The translations under genes were made by a program, and so were the position numbers. DNA of 64,000 bases from Dyadobacter crusticola DSM 16708 (GTDB lineage Bacteria > Bacteroidota > Bacteroidia > Cytophagales > Spirosomataceae), in contig NZ_JNJB01000004.1 of the NCBI RefSeq assembly GCF_000701505.1, positions 536,658 to 600,657 on the forward strand. Direction: 5' to 3'. Positions 1 to 7,464 of the stretch are shown piece by piece. Every line of letters starts with the position of its first letter. Positions within the stretch are counted from its first letter, which is position 1. The notes beneath the pieces were generated by a model. That model saw only the letters and a program-made list of their open reading frames with translations, was not told where the DNA came from and did not search any database.

Positions 1-321
1 TCCCGTTACATAAATGCCCGGCATACTTTCAAATGCGACGCTTTCAATGGAATATCCATCCATTTCTTTCCGGCTGTGCACAATCGGCTTCGAAGTTGGT
101 TTAGGAGGTAGAATTTGCAAGTCCATCCCTTCGCGGATCTGCTTCCTGATTTGCGCCGCCCGCGTTTCCCACGCCACCCTGGAAGTTACCTGATGTTTTT
201 CAAGAAATTCCCTCCCCTGCTCCTCAGTAAAGTAAGCGCCCTGGCATAGCTCAATCGCTTGCGCTAAACTTTCAAGCTGAAACAAAAAAACAGCTGCTAA
301 TGCAAAAACAAGAGCTTTCAT
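1..321 (-). CDS. Secreted alpha/beta hydrolase, acetylxylan-esterase-like (N-terminal part)
   Basis: The reverse strand is open from an ATG at 321 to the window edge (107 codons, no stop), so only the N-terminus is present. It begins with a signal peptide (MKALVFALAAVFLFQLESLAQA) suggesting export. The last visible residues, YSIESVAFESMPGIYVTG, resemble the first strand of the alpha/beta-hydrolase fold in secreted acetylxylan-esterase-like and prolyl-oligopeptidase-like enzymes of Bacteroidota. The catalytic Ser, Asp and His lie outside the window, so the enzymatic call rests on this short match. The exported nature is well supported, the substrate is not. Confidence 0.6.
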   Translation of the reverse strand, partial: MKALVFALAAVFLFQLESLAQAIELCQGAYFTEEQGREFLEKHQVTSRVAWETRAAQIRKQIREGMDLQILPPKPTSKPIVHSRKEMDGYSIESVAFESMPGIYVTG

Positions 322-389
322 ATGACGACGAAAAGAGTTAAGGTTTTAGCTCAAAAGGGCATTTGTTCGCAGGGATACTGTTCTGGCGG

Positions 390-532
390 TTAGCTGTTAG
401 CCATTTGCTATTAGCTGTTAGCAGCTACTGGCGGTTCCTGCCTTAATTATTAAATAACCTTAGTCCTCACCAGGGATAATACTAGCGACAAGATCGCCAA
501 TAACAACACTGATCAAAAAAGCTAACAGCTAA
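390..532. repeat. Intergenic inverted/direct repeats of TTAGCTGTTAGC
   Basis: The 12-mer TTAGCTGTTAGC occurs at 390-401 and 411-422, and its reverse complement GCTAACAGCTAA at 521-532. Related, less regular copies (GCCGATAGC, GACTGCCGACC) follow up to about 570. The block lies between two minus-strand genes, downstream of the lipid kinase and upstream of the hydrolase. The inverted copies could pair into a long hairpin in RNA. Role unknown; a dispersed intergenic repeat or a termination structure are both possible. Confidence 0.6.
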
Positions 533-568
533 AAGCCGATAGCTGACTGCCGACCGCCGATAGCCGAC

Positions 569-1444
569 TCACAACACCGCCACCTTTACATACTTCTCAA
601 TAATATGTGCCTCGGCGCGGCTTACTGTGCCTTTATATTCTCCGTCAATTTGGAAATGGGCTTCTTTATCCAGGCATTCTATCACGGCATGTTTAACCGA
701 TATGACCTTCATGATTTCGGGATTGAAATCGGTGTTGCCTGCGAGGATCTTGGCGGTTTCGATGAAGTCAAGCTTTTTTGCGATCACGAGTTCAAAAAAC
801 CCGTCGGACATATCTCCCATCGGATTGATGGTTACGCCGGTACCATATTTCTGTGCATTCGCGATAATGACGATCAATGCATCAGTTTCTATTACTTCGT
901 CTGGTGTGGTGATCCTGGCTGTAAAGTTTTCATGCTCGCTGAGTGTTTTCAGCATTTCTCGCGCATAACCCAGCTTACCGCGTGTTTCGCTGTTCTCATA
1001 ATTTTTCACCAACAATGCATTTAATCCTAGATCGCTCAAATGTAGGCTGATATCTCCATTGATCGACACTGCGTCCATGTGCATGATATTGTTTCCGAAA
1101 GCAACATCCATTGCCTGGTCGATAGAGCCGGAGAGCCCAAAATCAACCGACAGCCCATTGGCAGAACCGGCCGGAATAATACCCATAATTACATCTAAAC
1201 CATATACTGCCTGTGCTACCAGCGAAATTGTTCCGTCCCCTCCGGCTACCAGAACCCGCTCCGGCTTTATCTCCCTGACCATAGCCCGGATTACCTCCAT
1301 ATCATCTTCCCCGGTGGTAGGATACATGCGCAGCTCATACCCCTCGGCCTGTGTTTTTTCAATGGATTTTTCGAAAATAACATCCTTGTTAACATCGCCG
1401 GAGATCGGATTAACAACCAGCAAAACTTTTCGTTCTGAAAACAT
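569..1444 (-). CDS. Diacylglycerol kinase family lipid kinase
   Basis: A 291-residue protein of the DagK/YegS/sphingosine-kinase family, which phosphorylates lipid hydroxyls such as diacylglycerol with ATP. The N-terminus has the family's NPxSG motif (VNPISG, residues 11-16) and the nucleotide-binding loop GGDGT at 68-72, followed by GIIPAGSANG, the usual second glycine-rich segment. The C-terminal half is the beta-rich lipid-binding domain. Length is typical of the family. It is cytoplasmic or membrane-peripheral. It is divergent from an App1-type phosphatidate phosphatase 46 bp away, and the two catalyse opposing steps on phosphatidate, which suggests a phospholipid-recycling pair. The exact lipid cannot be read from the sequence. 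Confidence 0.9.
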   Translation of the reverse strand: MFSERKVLLVVNPISGDVNKDVIFEKSIEKTQAEGYELRMYPTTGEDDMEVIRAMVREIKPERVLVAGGDGTISLVAQAVYGLDVIMGIIPAGSANGLSVDFGLSGSIDQAMDVAFGNNIMHMDAVSINGDISLHLSDLGLNALLVKNYENSETRGKLGYAREMLKTLSEHENFTARITTPDEVIETDALIVIIANAQKYGTGVTINPMGDMSDGFFELVIAKKLDFIETAKILAGNTDFNPEIMKVISVKHAVIECLDKEAHFQIDGEYKGTVSRAEAHIIEKYVKVAVL

Positions 1445-1490
1445 ATTGGCTAAATTAGGGTCTTAAAGTCTAAGTGGGTTAAAGATAGTT

Positions 1491-2549
1491 ATGAAACGTT
1501 GTGACTTAAAACTGTATCGCGGCTATGCGAATAAAACGGAACTGGTGGTTTTTGGACATGTTGTTAGAAAGTATCCTTCCGGAGATCGTAAATACACGCG
1601 CAGCGGTTTCCGTTACGCCAGAACGATCATTGAGCTGTTCTCCATTAAAACCATTCCGTTCCTGAAAGTAGTACTGAAAGTAGGCAATCTGACTGCGGAA
1701 ACGACTGCCGAGGAAGACGGATATTTCAGGTTCCAGGTACCATTTACCGAGGCCATGCCCAGCGGCTGGCATAACTATGAAGTGACTGTTGATGAGGAGG
1801 TAAATGGAATAAAGTACGAGGCAAGCAGCACAGAGGAGTTTTTCCTTCCTTACAAAACTTCTTACGGACTTATTTCAGATATCGACGATACATTTCTGAT
1901 CTCGCACAGCCGCCGCTCTTTTCGAAAACTTTTCGTGTTACTGGCCAGGAATGTACAGGCGAGAAAACCATTTGATGATGTGGTAAAACATTACCAGCTC
2001 CTCTCATTTGCCAGTCGCACCCATCCGCAGAAAGAGAGCAATATCTTCTTCTATGTGTCGAGCAGTGAATGGAATTTGTATGATATGATCGTCCGTTTCG
2101 CGGAGCTGAATGGACTTCCGAAAGCGATTTTGAAATTGAAAAAGATCAAGTCCGGGCTCGACGATTTTGTGATGACAGGTGCGGGTTCGCATTTACATAA
2201 GCTGAGGAAAATTCATAATATCATAAATTTTTACCCCGAGCTGCAATTTATTTTACTGGGCGACGATTCGCAGAAAGATCCGGAAATCTATGACGAAATC
2301 TGCCGGACTTTCCCTTCCAATATCCGCGCTGTTTACATCAGGCAAACCAGGAAACGGAGCAGGCCCGACACAACCGTTTTCCTAAAAAGTATCCAGGAAC
2401 AAGGCATAGACACCTGCTACTTCGCCCACAGCAACAAAGCGATCATCCATTCTCTTGAACAGGGAATCGTATTCCAGACACCCGAAGAGCCACTTACCGA
2501 AATCATTCCAAAAGAAATTATTGAAAATCAATCCCCAAAAACACCTTAA
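1491..2549 (+). CDS. App1-type phosphatidate phosphatase (DUF2183)
   Basis: A 352-residue protein matching the App1/DUF2183 family, HAD-like Mg-dependent phosphatases that act on phosphatidate in yeast. The catalytic DxDxT-type motif is visible as SDIDDTFL (DIDDT at 130-134). A later ILLGDDSQKD segment supplies the acidic metal-binding motif of the HAD fold. The N-terminal 120 residues form a beta-rich domain (LKVVLKVGNLTAETTAEEDGYF) of the kind that precedes the phosphatase domain in bacterial members. No signal peptide is seen, so it is probably cytoplasmic. It stands head-to-head with the lipid kinase, sharing a 46-bp promoter region. The family assignment is firm, the in vivo substrate is inferred. 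Confidence 0.88.
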   Translation: MKRCDLKLYRGYANKTELVVFGHVVRKYPSGDRKYTRSGFRYARTIIELFSIKTIPFLKVVLKVGNLTAETTAEEDGYFRFQVPFTEAMPSGWHNYEVTVDEEVNGIKYEASSTEEFFLPYKTSYGLISDIDDTFLISHSRRSFRKLFVLLARNVQARKPFDDVVKHYQLLSFASRTHPQKESNIFFYVSSSEWNLYDMIVRFAELNGLPKAILKLKKIKSGLDDFVMTGAGSHLHKLRKIHNIINFYPELQFILLGDDSQKDPEIYDEICRTFPSNIRAVYIRQTRKRSRPDTTVFLKSIQEQGIDTCYFAHSNKAIIHSLEQGIVFQTPEEPLTEIIPKEIIENQSPKTP

Positions 2550-2626
2550 CAGGTTACGATCAATTTCTATCAATGGAAATATCACACATTCGACCAGGCG
2601 CTCACGTGCTTTAACCTGAGGGAAAT

Positions 2627-3313
2627 ATGAAAAAAATACTGATTGTCGAAGATGACCGCAGAATTGCCCAGAATATCTTTCGCGGACTTGCTGCAGAACA
2701 TTTCGAAGCGGAAATCGCGTACGACGGGATTACCGGAAAGCAGCTCGCGCTCGACAAGAAATTTGACCTGGTGTTACTGGATGTGAACCTGCCCGGGATG
2801 AAAGGATATGAAGTTTGTCAGCAAATAAGAATCTACAAGCCCGCGCTGCCCATTATCATGCTTACAGCTTACGGTGAGGTCGAAGACAAGATCGAAGGCT
2901 TGAACCGGGGGGCCGACGATTACATCGTGAAACCATTTGATTTTCGCGAACTGCTTGCCCGCATCAATGCGGCGCTTCGCGTTTCGGTGCTCAACAATCC
3001 CGAAACCTCAGATAAAGTATTGCGGATTGCAGATCTTGAAATGAACCTCGGGACCAAGCAGGTCAAACGTGCCGGGAATGCGATCGACCTGACTGCAAAG
3101 GAATTTGCATTGCTCGAATACTTCCTGCAGCACCGCGGCCGTGTGGTATCCAAAATGGACCTGGCAGAGCACGTCTGGCACCTTAACTTCGATCCCGGTA
3201 CCAATGTAGTAGAAGTGTATATCAACTATTTACGCAAGAAAGTAGATAAGGATTTTCCCGTAAAACTGATCCACACGCGCCCGGGAATGGGTTATGTCAT
3301 GAAAGAAGAGTAA
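2627..3313 (+). CDS. OmpR-family response regulator of the metal-efflux module
   Basis: A 228-residue two-domain regulator. The receiver domain has the acidic pair at D9/D10, phospho-acceptor D52 (LLDVNLPG) and the conserved Lys in IVKPF. The C-terminal winged-helix domain (DLTAKEFALLEYF, then the RPGMGYV wing) is OmpR/PhoB type. It is followed after 5 bp by a sensor kinase and then by a tripartite RND pump, an arrangement like CusRS-cusCBA, so it likely activates pump transcription in response to metal ions. The inducing metal cannot be read from the regulator. A paralogous regulator lies at 27118-27795. Confidence 0.93.
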   Translation: MKKILIVEDDRRIAQNIFRGLAAEHFEAEIAYDGITGKQLALDKKFDLVLLDVNLPGMKGYEVCQQIRIYKPALPIIMLTAYGEVEDKIEGLNRGADDYIVKPFDFRELLARINAALRVSVLNNPETSDKVLRIADLEMNLGTKQVKRAGNAIDLTAKEFALLEYFLQHRGRVVSKMDLAEHVWHLNFDPGTNVVEVYINYLRKKVDKDFPVKLIHTRPGMGYVMKEE

Positions 3314-3318
3314 ATGCT

Positions 3319-4686
3319 ATGAAAATAAAAGACCGGATCGCATTGCAGTTCACGCTACTTGTAGCGGCAATACTTCTTTTGTTTTCATTCGCCATTTACA
3401 GTGTATCTGAGCATTACCGCCAGGAAGAATTTTACGATCGCCTGAAAAGCCGGGCTCAAACTACCTGCCGCCTGCTTGTAAAAGTGAAGGGTATCGACAA
3501 AGATCTTTTGAAAGCGATAGACCAGAATACGCTGTCGGAGATGCTCGATGAAAAGGTTTTAATCTTTGACAGCGAGAACGAGATGATCTATTCCAGTGTC
3601 GACGACAAGCTGCTGACTTACCAGAAATCGCTGCTGGACGAGGTGAGGGAGAATAAATACATTGAATTTCACCAGGGAGAAAACGAGGTGATCGGGCTGC
3701 TTTACCAGGACGACAGTGACCCGCTTGTGGTGCTGGCTTCGGCTTACGACACATTCGGCCACAGCAAACTTGATAACCTTGAAAATACATTGGGTTGGGG
3801 TTTGCTCGCGGGTATTGCCATCACGGTGATACTGGGCATTTATTTCGCCGGAAATGCATTGCGTCCGATCAACCGGATCAACGGACAGGTTTCACTCATT
3901 ACGGCACAGAACCTTTCGCAGCAGCTGGATGAAGGAAACCGGAAAGATGAAATCGCCCAGCTCGCCATTAACTTCAATACCGTTCTCGACCGGCTTAACA
4001 AGGCTTTTGAACAACAAAAAAGCTTCGTATCCCACGCGTCTCACGAGTTGCGGACTCCGCTGGCTGCATTGAAGTCGGAGATCCAGCTCGGTCAGCGTTT
4101 TACGAGGAACAATGAAGAGCTGAAAGAAGTATTTGCCAACCTGTTCTCTGACACGGAAAGGTTGATCAACATTACCAACAGTTTATTATTCCTCGCGCGT
4201 TCGTATGAAAGTACGGCTAACCTTAAAATGGCCGCCATTCACCTCGAAGATCTTGCATTCCTGGCAAAGGAAGAACTGCTCACCTCCCACCCTGAATACC
4301 ACGTTGACATTGATTACGAGCGCATTCCCCAACATGAGAATGAAACCGTAATCCGTGGGAATGAAGAATTGTTAAAGCGGGTTTTCTCAAATCTGCTTGA
4401 TAACGCGTGCAAATATTCCTCCGATCACCGTGCGCAGATGATCATTTCAACGGATTCGAAATCCTGCTCGGTAAAAGTGAGGGACAAAGGTATCGGCATC
4501 AGTAAAGAAGACTTACCCCGGATTTTTGACCCGTTTTTCCGCTCATCCGAAGCTGCCGAGCTGCCGGGCTTCGGGATTGGACTGTCGATATGCCAGCGCA
4601 TCGTGGAACTGCATCAGGGTACCATTTCAGTTACCAGCGAAATGGGTGTTGGCAGTGAGTTCCGGGTTCAGCTCAGTCATGTGTAG
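3319..4686 (+). CDS. Sensor histidine kinase (CusS-like), partner of the upstream regulator
   Basis: A 455-residue membrane kinase. TM1 is at about residues 9-28, then a periplasmic sensing domain of roughly 125 residues, TM2 at about 158-178, a HAMP linker, the H-box SHELRTPLAAL with phospho-acceptor His242, and an HATPase domain with the N-box (NLLDNACKYS) and G-boxes (KGIGIS, FGIGLS). It lies 5 bp after the regulator and should autophosphorylate and transfer phosphate to D52 of that protein. The periplasmic domain has no obvious His/Met metal cluster, so the metal signal is inferred from the pump genes downstream. It is visibly homologous along its length to the kinase at 25751-27121. Confidence 0.93.
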   Translation: MKIKDRIALQFTLLVAAILLLFSFAIYSVSEHYRQEEFYDRLKSRAQTTCRLLVKVKGIDKDLLKAIDQNTLSEMLDEKVLIFDSENEMIYSSVDDKLLTYQKSLLDEVRENKYIEFHQGENEVIGLLYQDDSDPLVVLASAYDTFGHSKLDNLENTLGWGLLAGIAITVILGIYFAGNALRPINRINGQVSLITAQNLSQQLDEGNRKDEIAQLAINFNTVLDRLNKAFEQQKSFVSHASHELRTPLAALKSEIQLGQRFTRNNEELKEVFANLFSDTERLINITNSLLFLARSYESTANLKMAAIHLEDLAFLAKEELLTSHPEYHVDIDYERIPQHENETVIRGNEELLKRVFSNLLDNACKYSSDHRAQMIISTDSKSCSVKVRDKGIGISKEDLPRIFDPFFRSSEAAELPGFGIGLSICQRIVELHQGTISVTSEMGVGSEFRVQLSHV

Positions 4687-4792
4687 GTCGCGGTTTCAGC
4701 CCACCTTTCTTTCTTTCTAATTTTTTTCTAACCTTATTTTAAGGCTGCTGTAATACTGGCATCCGAATATCGCATGTTCTAACTCAGAAAAC

Positions 4793-6040
4793 ATGCGAAC
4801 CTACATAATCGGGCTGCTCATTTTAATATCAGGCAGTTTACGCGCACAAGATACCCTCAGGCTTTCTATCCGGCAGGCCGACAGTCTTTTCCTCCAAAAC
4901 AACCTTGAATTACTCGCCGAGAAATACCAGATCGAAATTGCAAAGTCGATTGAAATTCAGGACAGGCTCTGGAACAATCCTACGTTCGGTGTCGAGATCA
5001 GCGCTTACAATCCGTCGCGGGGCGCATTTGATGTCGGTAAAAACGGGCAGAAAGCACTTACGATCTCACAGCTGATCACCCGCGCCGGCAAGCGCAACAA
5101 ACAAGTAGCCCTGGATGTGGAAAGTACCCGCAAGAGCGAATACCAGTTTTACGACCTGATACGTACCCTCAAATTTGAGCTTCGTCAAAACTTCTTTGAG
5201 ACTTATTATCTGGAACAAACGATCGCATTGTATGATACCCAGATCAACACACTTACAACCACAGTCAGTGCTTTTCAGAAGGAATATGAGCGAAAAAACA
5301 TTTCCCTGAAAGAAGTGGTACGCCTGAAAGCGCTGCTGTTTCAGCTCACAAACGACCGGGCCGATATCCTCTTCGAACTTCAGGAAAATCAGCGCAATCT
5401 CCGGACGCTGCTCAACACCAACCGCCCCGTGAAGTCTGTAGTCGACAGCTCGGACATTCGCAGGTACCAGCTTGACAGGTATACCCCAGCCGCATTAAAG
5501 GACAGAGCATTACAAAGCCGCGCCGATCTGAAAGTAGCGCAATCACAGACCAAAGAAGCGGAACTCAATTACCTGCTGCAAAAAGCACTGGCTGTGCCGG
5601 ATATCGAAGTTGGCGCAGTTTACGACCAGGCGAGTAATTATGTCAATCATTATTTTGGTATAAATGCGGCGATTACTTTACCCTTTTTCAACCGAAACCA
5701 AGGGAACATCAGAGCTGCCAAAAGCAACATCAGTTACTTCAAAACTGCCGAAAATGCACGTCAGAACAGCGTAGGCAACGAAGTTGACGCTGCAATCCAG
5801 AAAGTCGACATTGCCGAAAAAGCCTACCAGAGTGTTGAGAACCAATTTACAGATCAGTTCCAGCTACTCAGCAGCGGCATTTACGACAACTTCCAGAAAA
5901 GAAACATAACCCTCCTCGAATTCATCGATTTTATTGAAACCTACAACGAAAGCATCCGGGAATACAACCGGCTGCAAGCCGACCGCATTAAGGTATACGA
6001 AGAGCTGAACTACGTGGTCGGAGAAGAACTATTCAACTGA
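4793..6040 (+). CDS. TolC-family outer-membrane factor of RND metal efflux (CusC/CzcC-like)
   Basis: A 415-residue outer-membrane efflux protein. An N-terminal signal peptide ends near AQDTL. The remainder has the long alpha-helical, heptad-rich segments typical of TolC proteins, in two similar halves. Its length fits the CzcC/CusC group. It starts 106 bp after the sensor kinase gene and ends 47 bp before the adaptor gene, placing it first in the pump operon. It would form the trimeric outer-membrane exit duct for the periplasmic adaptor and inner-membrane pump that follow. No lipobox cysteine is seen. Confidence 0.9.
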   Translation: MRTYIIGLLILISGSLRAQDTLRLSIRQADSLFLQNNLELLAEKYQIEIAKSIEIQDRLWNNPTFGVEISAYNPSRGAFDVGKNGQKALTISQLITRAGKRNKQVALDVESTRKSEYQFYDLIRTLKFELRQNFFETYYLEQTIALYDTQINTLTTTVSAFQKEYERKNISLKEVVRLKALLFQLTNDRADILFELQENQRNLRTLLNTNRPVKSVVDSSDIRRYQLDRYTPAALKDRALQSRADLKVAQSQTKEAELNYLLQKALAVPDIEVGAVYDQASNYVNHYFGINAAITLPFFNRNQGNIRAAKSNISYFKTAENARQNSVGNEVDAAIQKVDIAEKAYQSVENQFTDQFQLLSSGIYDNFQKRNITLLEFIDFIETYNESIREYNRLQADRIKVYEELNYVVGEELFN

Positions 6041-6087
6041 TAATCACACAAAATCGAACAATTTAATGGCCAGGCCACTTTGAGAAA

Positions 6088-7179
6088 ATGATCAGAAATC
6101 TAATTTACTCCGCCGTACTTGCCACGATGGGCCTAAGCTTTGCGGGTTGCGAGAAAAAGCAGGCAGATGCCGAAGAGTCGAAAGCATTTATGCTGTCGGA
6201 TACCATGATGAGCCGCATTAAGCTGGATACTGTCCGCACGGAGCCGGTCCGCAATGAGCTGACGCTGGTTGGCAAGGTGGTACCCGATGAAAACCGCGTC
6301 ATTAAAGTATACCCGCTCGTAGGCGGCAATGTGGAAGAAGTGGATGTTGAGCTTGGGGATAACGTCCGCAAAGGCCAGAAGCTTGCAGTGATACGCTCCG
6401 GTGAAGTAGCTGATTTCGAGCGGCAAATGATCCAGGCCCAGTCAGATCTGCTGGTAGCACAGAAGAATCTTTCTTCTACCGAGGATCTGTTCGAAAGCAA
6501 GCTTGTCCCCGAGCGCGATGTGATATCGGCGCGTCAAATGGTTGATAAAGCGCAGGCTGAGCTGGGCCGGGTGAAGGAGATCTTTTCCATTTATGGTTTG
6601 GGCAAATCCACCAACTATACTGTCAAATCTCCGATAGATGGTTTCATAATCGACAAGAATGTAAATCGCGGCATGCAGCTGCGGTCCGACAACTCCGAAA
6701 GCCTTTTCACGGTGGGACAAATCGCTGACGTGTGGGTAATGGCCAATGTGAATGAAAGCGACATTCCAAGGATCAAGCTCGGTATGCCCGCAGAAGTGCG
6801 CACGATCAGCTTCTCCGATGAAATTTTCAAAGGTAAGGTGGATAAAATCTACAATGTGCTTGATCCTGATACCAAAGCGATGAAGATTCGCATTCAGCTC
6901 CAAAATGTAGGCTTCAAGCTCAAACCCGAAATGCACGCGACGGTCAGCCTCAACTTCGAGGAAGGCAGCGAAATGCAAGCAATTCCTTCTCAGGCAATCA
7001 TATTTGACAGAAGTAAGAACTGGGTAATGGTTTACCACGGCCGAAGCAAGATCGAAACCCGCCCCGTAGAAGTGTACCGTTCACTAGCCAATCGCACCTA
7101 CATCAAATCCGGCCTTAAACCAGGAGAAACCGTCATTTCAAAGAACCAGCTACTGGTGTATGATGCGTTGAATGACTAG
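6088..7179 (+). CDS. RND efflux periplasmic adaptor lipoprotein (CusB/CzcB-like)
   Basis: A 363-residue membrane-fusion protein. The N-terminus is a lipoprotein signal with lipobox LSFAGC (Cys21), so it is anchored to a membrane by lipid. A barrel-sandwich domain (VEEVDVELGDNVRKGQKL), helical hairpin, second lipoyl half (YTVKSPIDGFI) and beta-barrel domain (ADVWVMANVNESDI) follow in the usual order. The C-terminal part ends with the adaptor signature LKPGETVISK. It bridges the TolC-like protein encoded just upstream and the RND pump downstream. No extra metal-binding N-terminal Met/His domain is visible, so metal specificity is unclear. Confidence 0.92.
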   Translation: MIRNLIYSAVLATMGLSFAGCEKKQADAEESKAFMLSDTMMSRIKLDTVRTEPVRNELTLVGKVVPDENRVIKVYPLVGGNVEEVDVELGDNVRKGQKLAVIRSGEVADFERQMIQAQSDLLVAQKNLSSTEDLFESKLVPERDVISARQMVDKAQAELGRVKEIFSIYGLGKSTNYTVKSPIDGFIIDKNVNRGMQLRSDNSESLFTVGQIADVWVMANVNESDIPRIKLGMPAEVRTISFSDEIFKGKVDKIYNVLDPDTKAMKIRIQLQNVGFKLKPEMHATVSLNFEEGSEMQAIPSQAIIFDRSKNWVMVYHGRSKIETRPVEVYRSLANRTYIKSGLKPGETVISKNQLLVYDALND

Positions 7180-7192
7180 GAGAGGTTAATGT

Positions 7193-7454
7193 TGAATGAT
7201 TGAGTGATTGAATGATTGAATAGTTTCAATTAGTGAATGAGCGAATTAGTGAATGAGTGAGTTTTTAAATCTTGAATGATTTTAGTTGCGAATGGGCTTG
7301 TTTGCCGACTGTTAATTCTCAACATCTTACCAGTTAATCACCATTCAATAACCCACAATTAGCTCCCATTCCTCCGCAATCCATTCGGTCATTCAAAATT
7401 CATTCACTCATTCACTCATTCACTCATTCACTCATTCACTCATTCACTCATTCA
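7193..7454. repeat. CATTCACT tandem array with an inverted half upstream of the pump gene
   Basis: Six perfect tandem copies of CATTCACT run from 7401 to 7448, followed by a partial copy to 7454, 10 bp short of the pump ATG at 7465. The left part (7193-7262 and around 7273) is rich in the reverse complement (TGAATGATTGAG, AGTGAATGAG; exact AGTGAATG at 7232-7239 and 7248-7255). The whole 285-bp gap between adaptor and pump genes is therefore a degenerate long inverted repeat. It could fold in mRNA, and the array could change copy number by slippage. Confidence 0.85.
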
Positions 7455-7464
7455 AAATTGATCC

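Noticed and set aside
4762..4780. Sigma-54-like TGGCATCCGAATATCGC before the outer-membrane factor gene
   Set aside because: The -12 GC is off by one base from the required position.
7200..7460. CRISPR-like array
   Set aside because: The units are 8 bp, tandem and without spacers; no cas genes are nearby.
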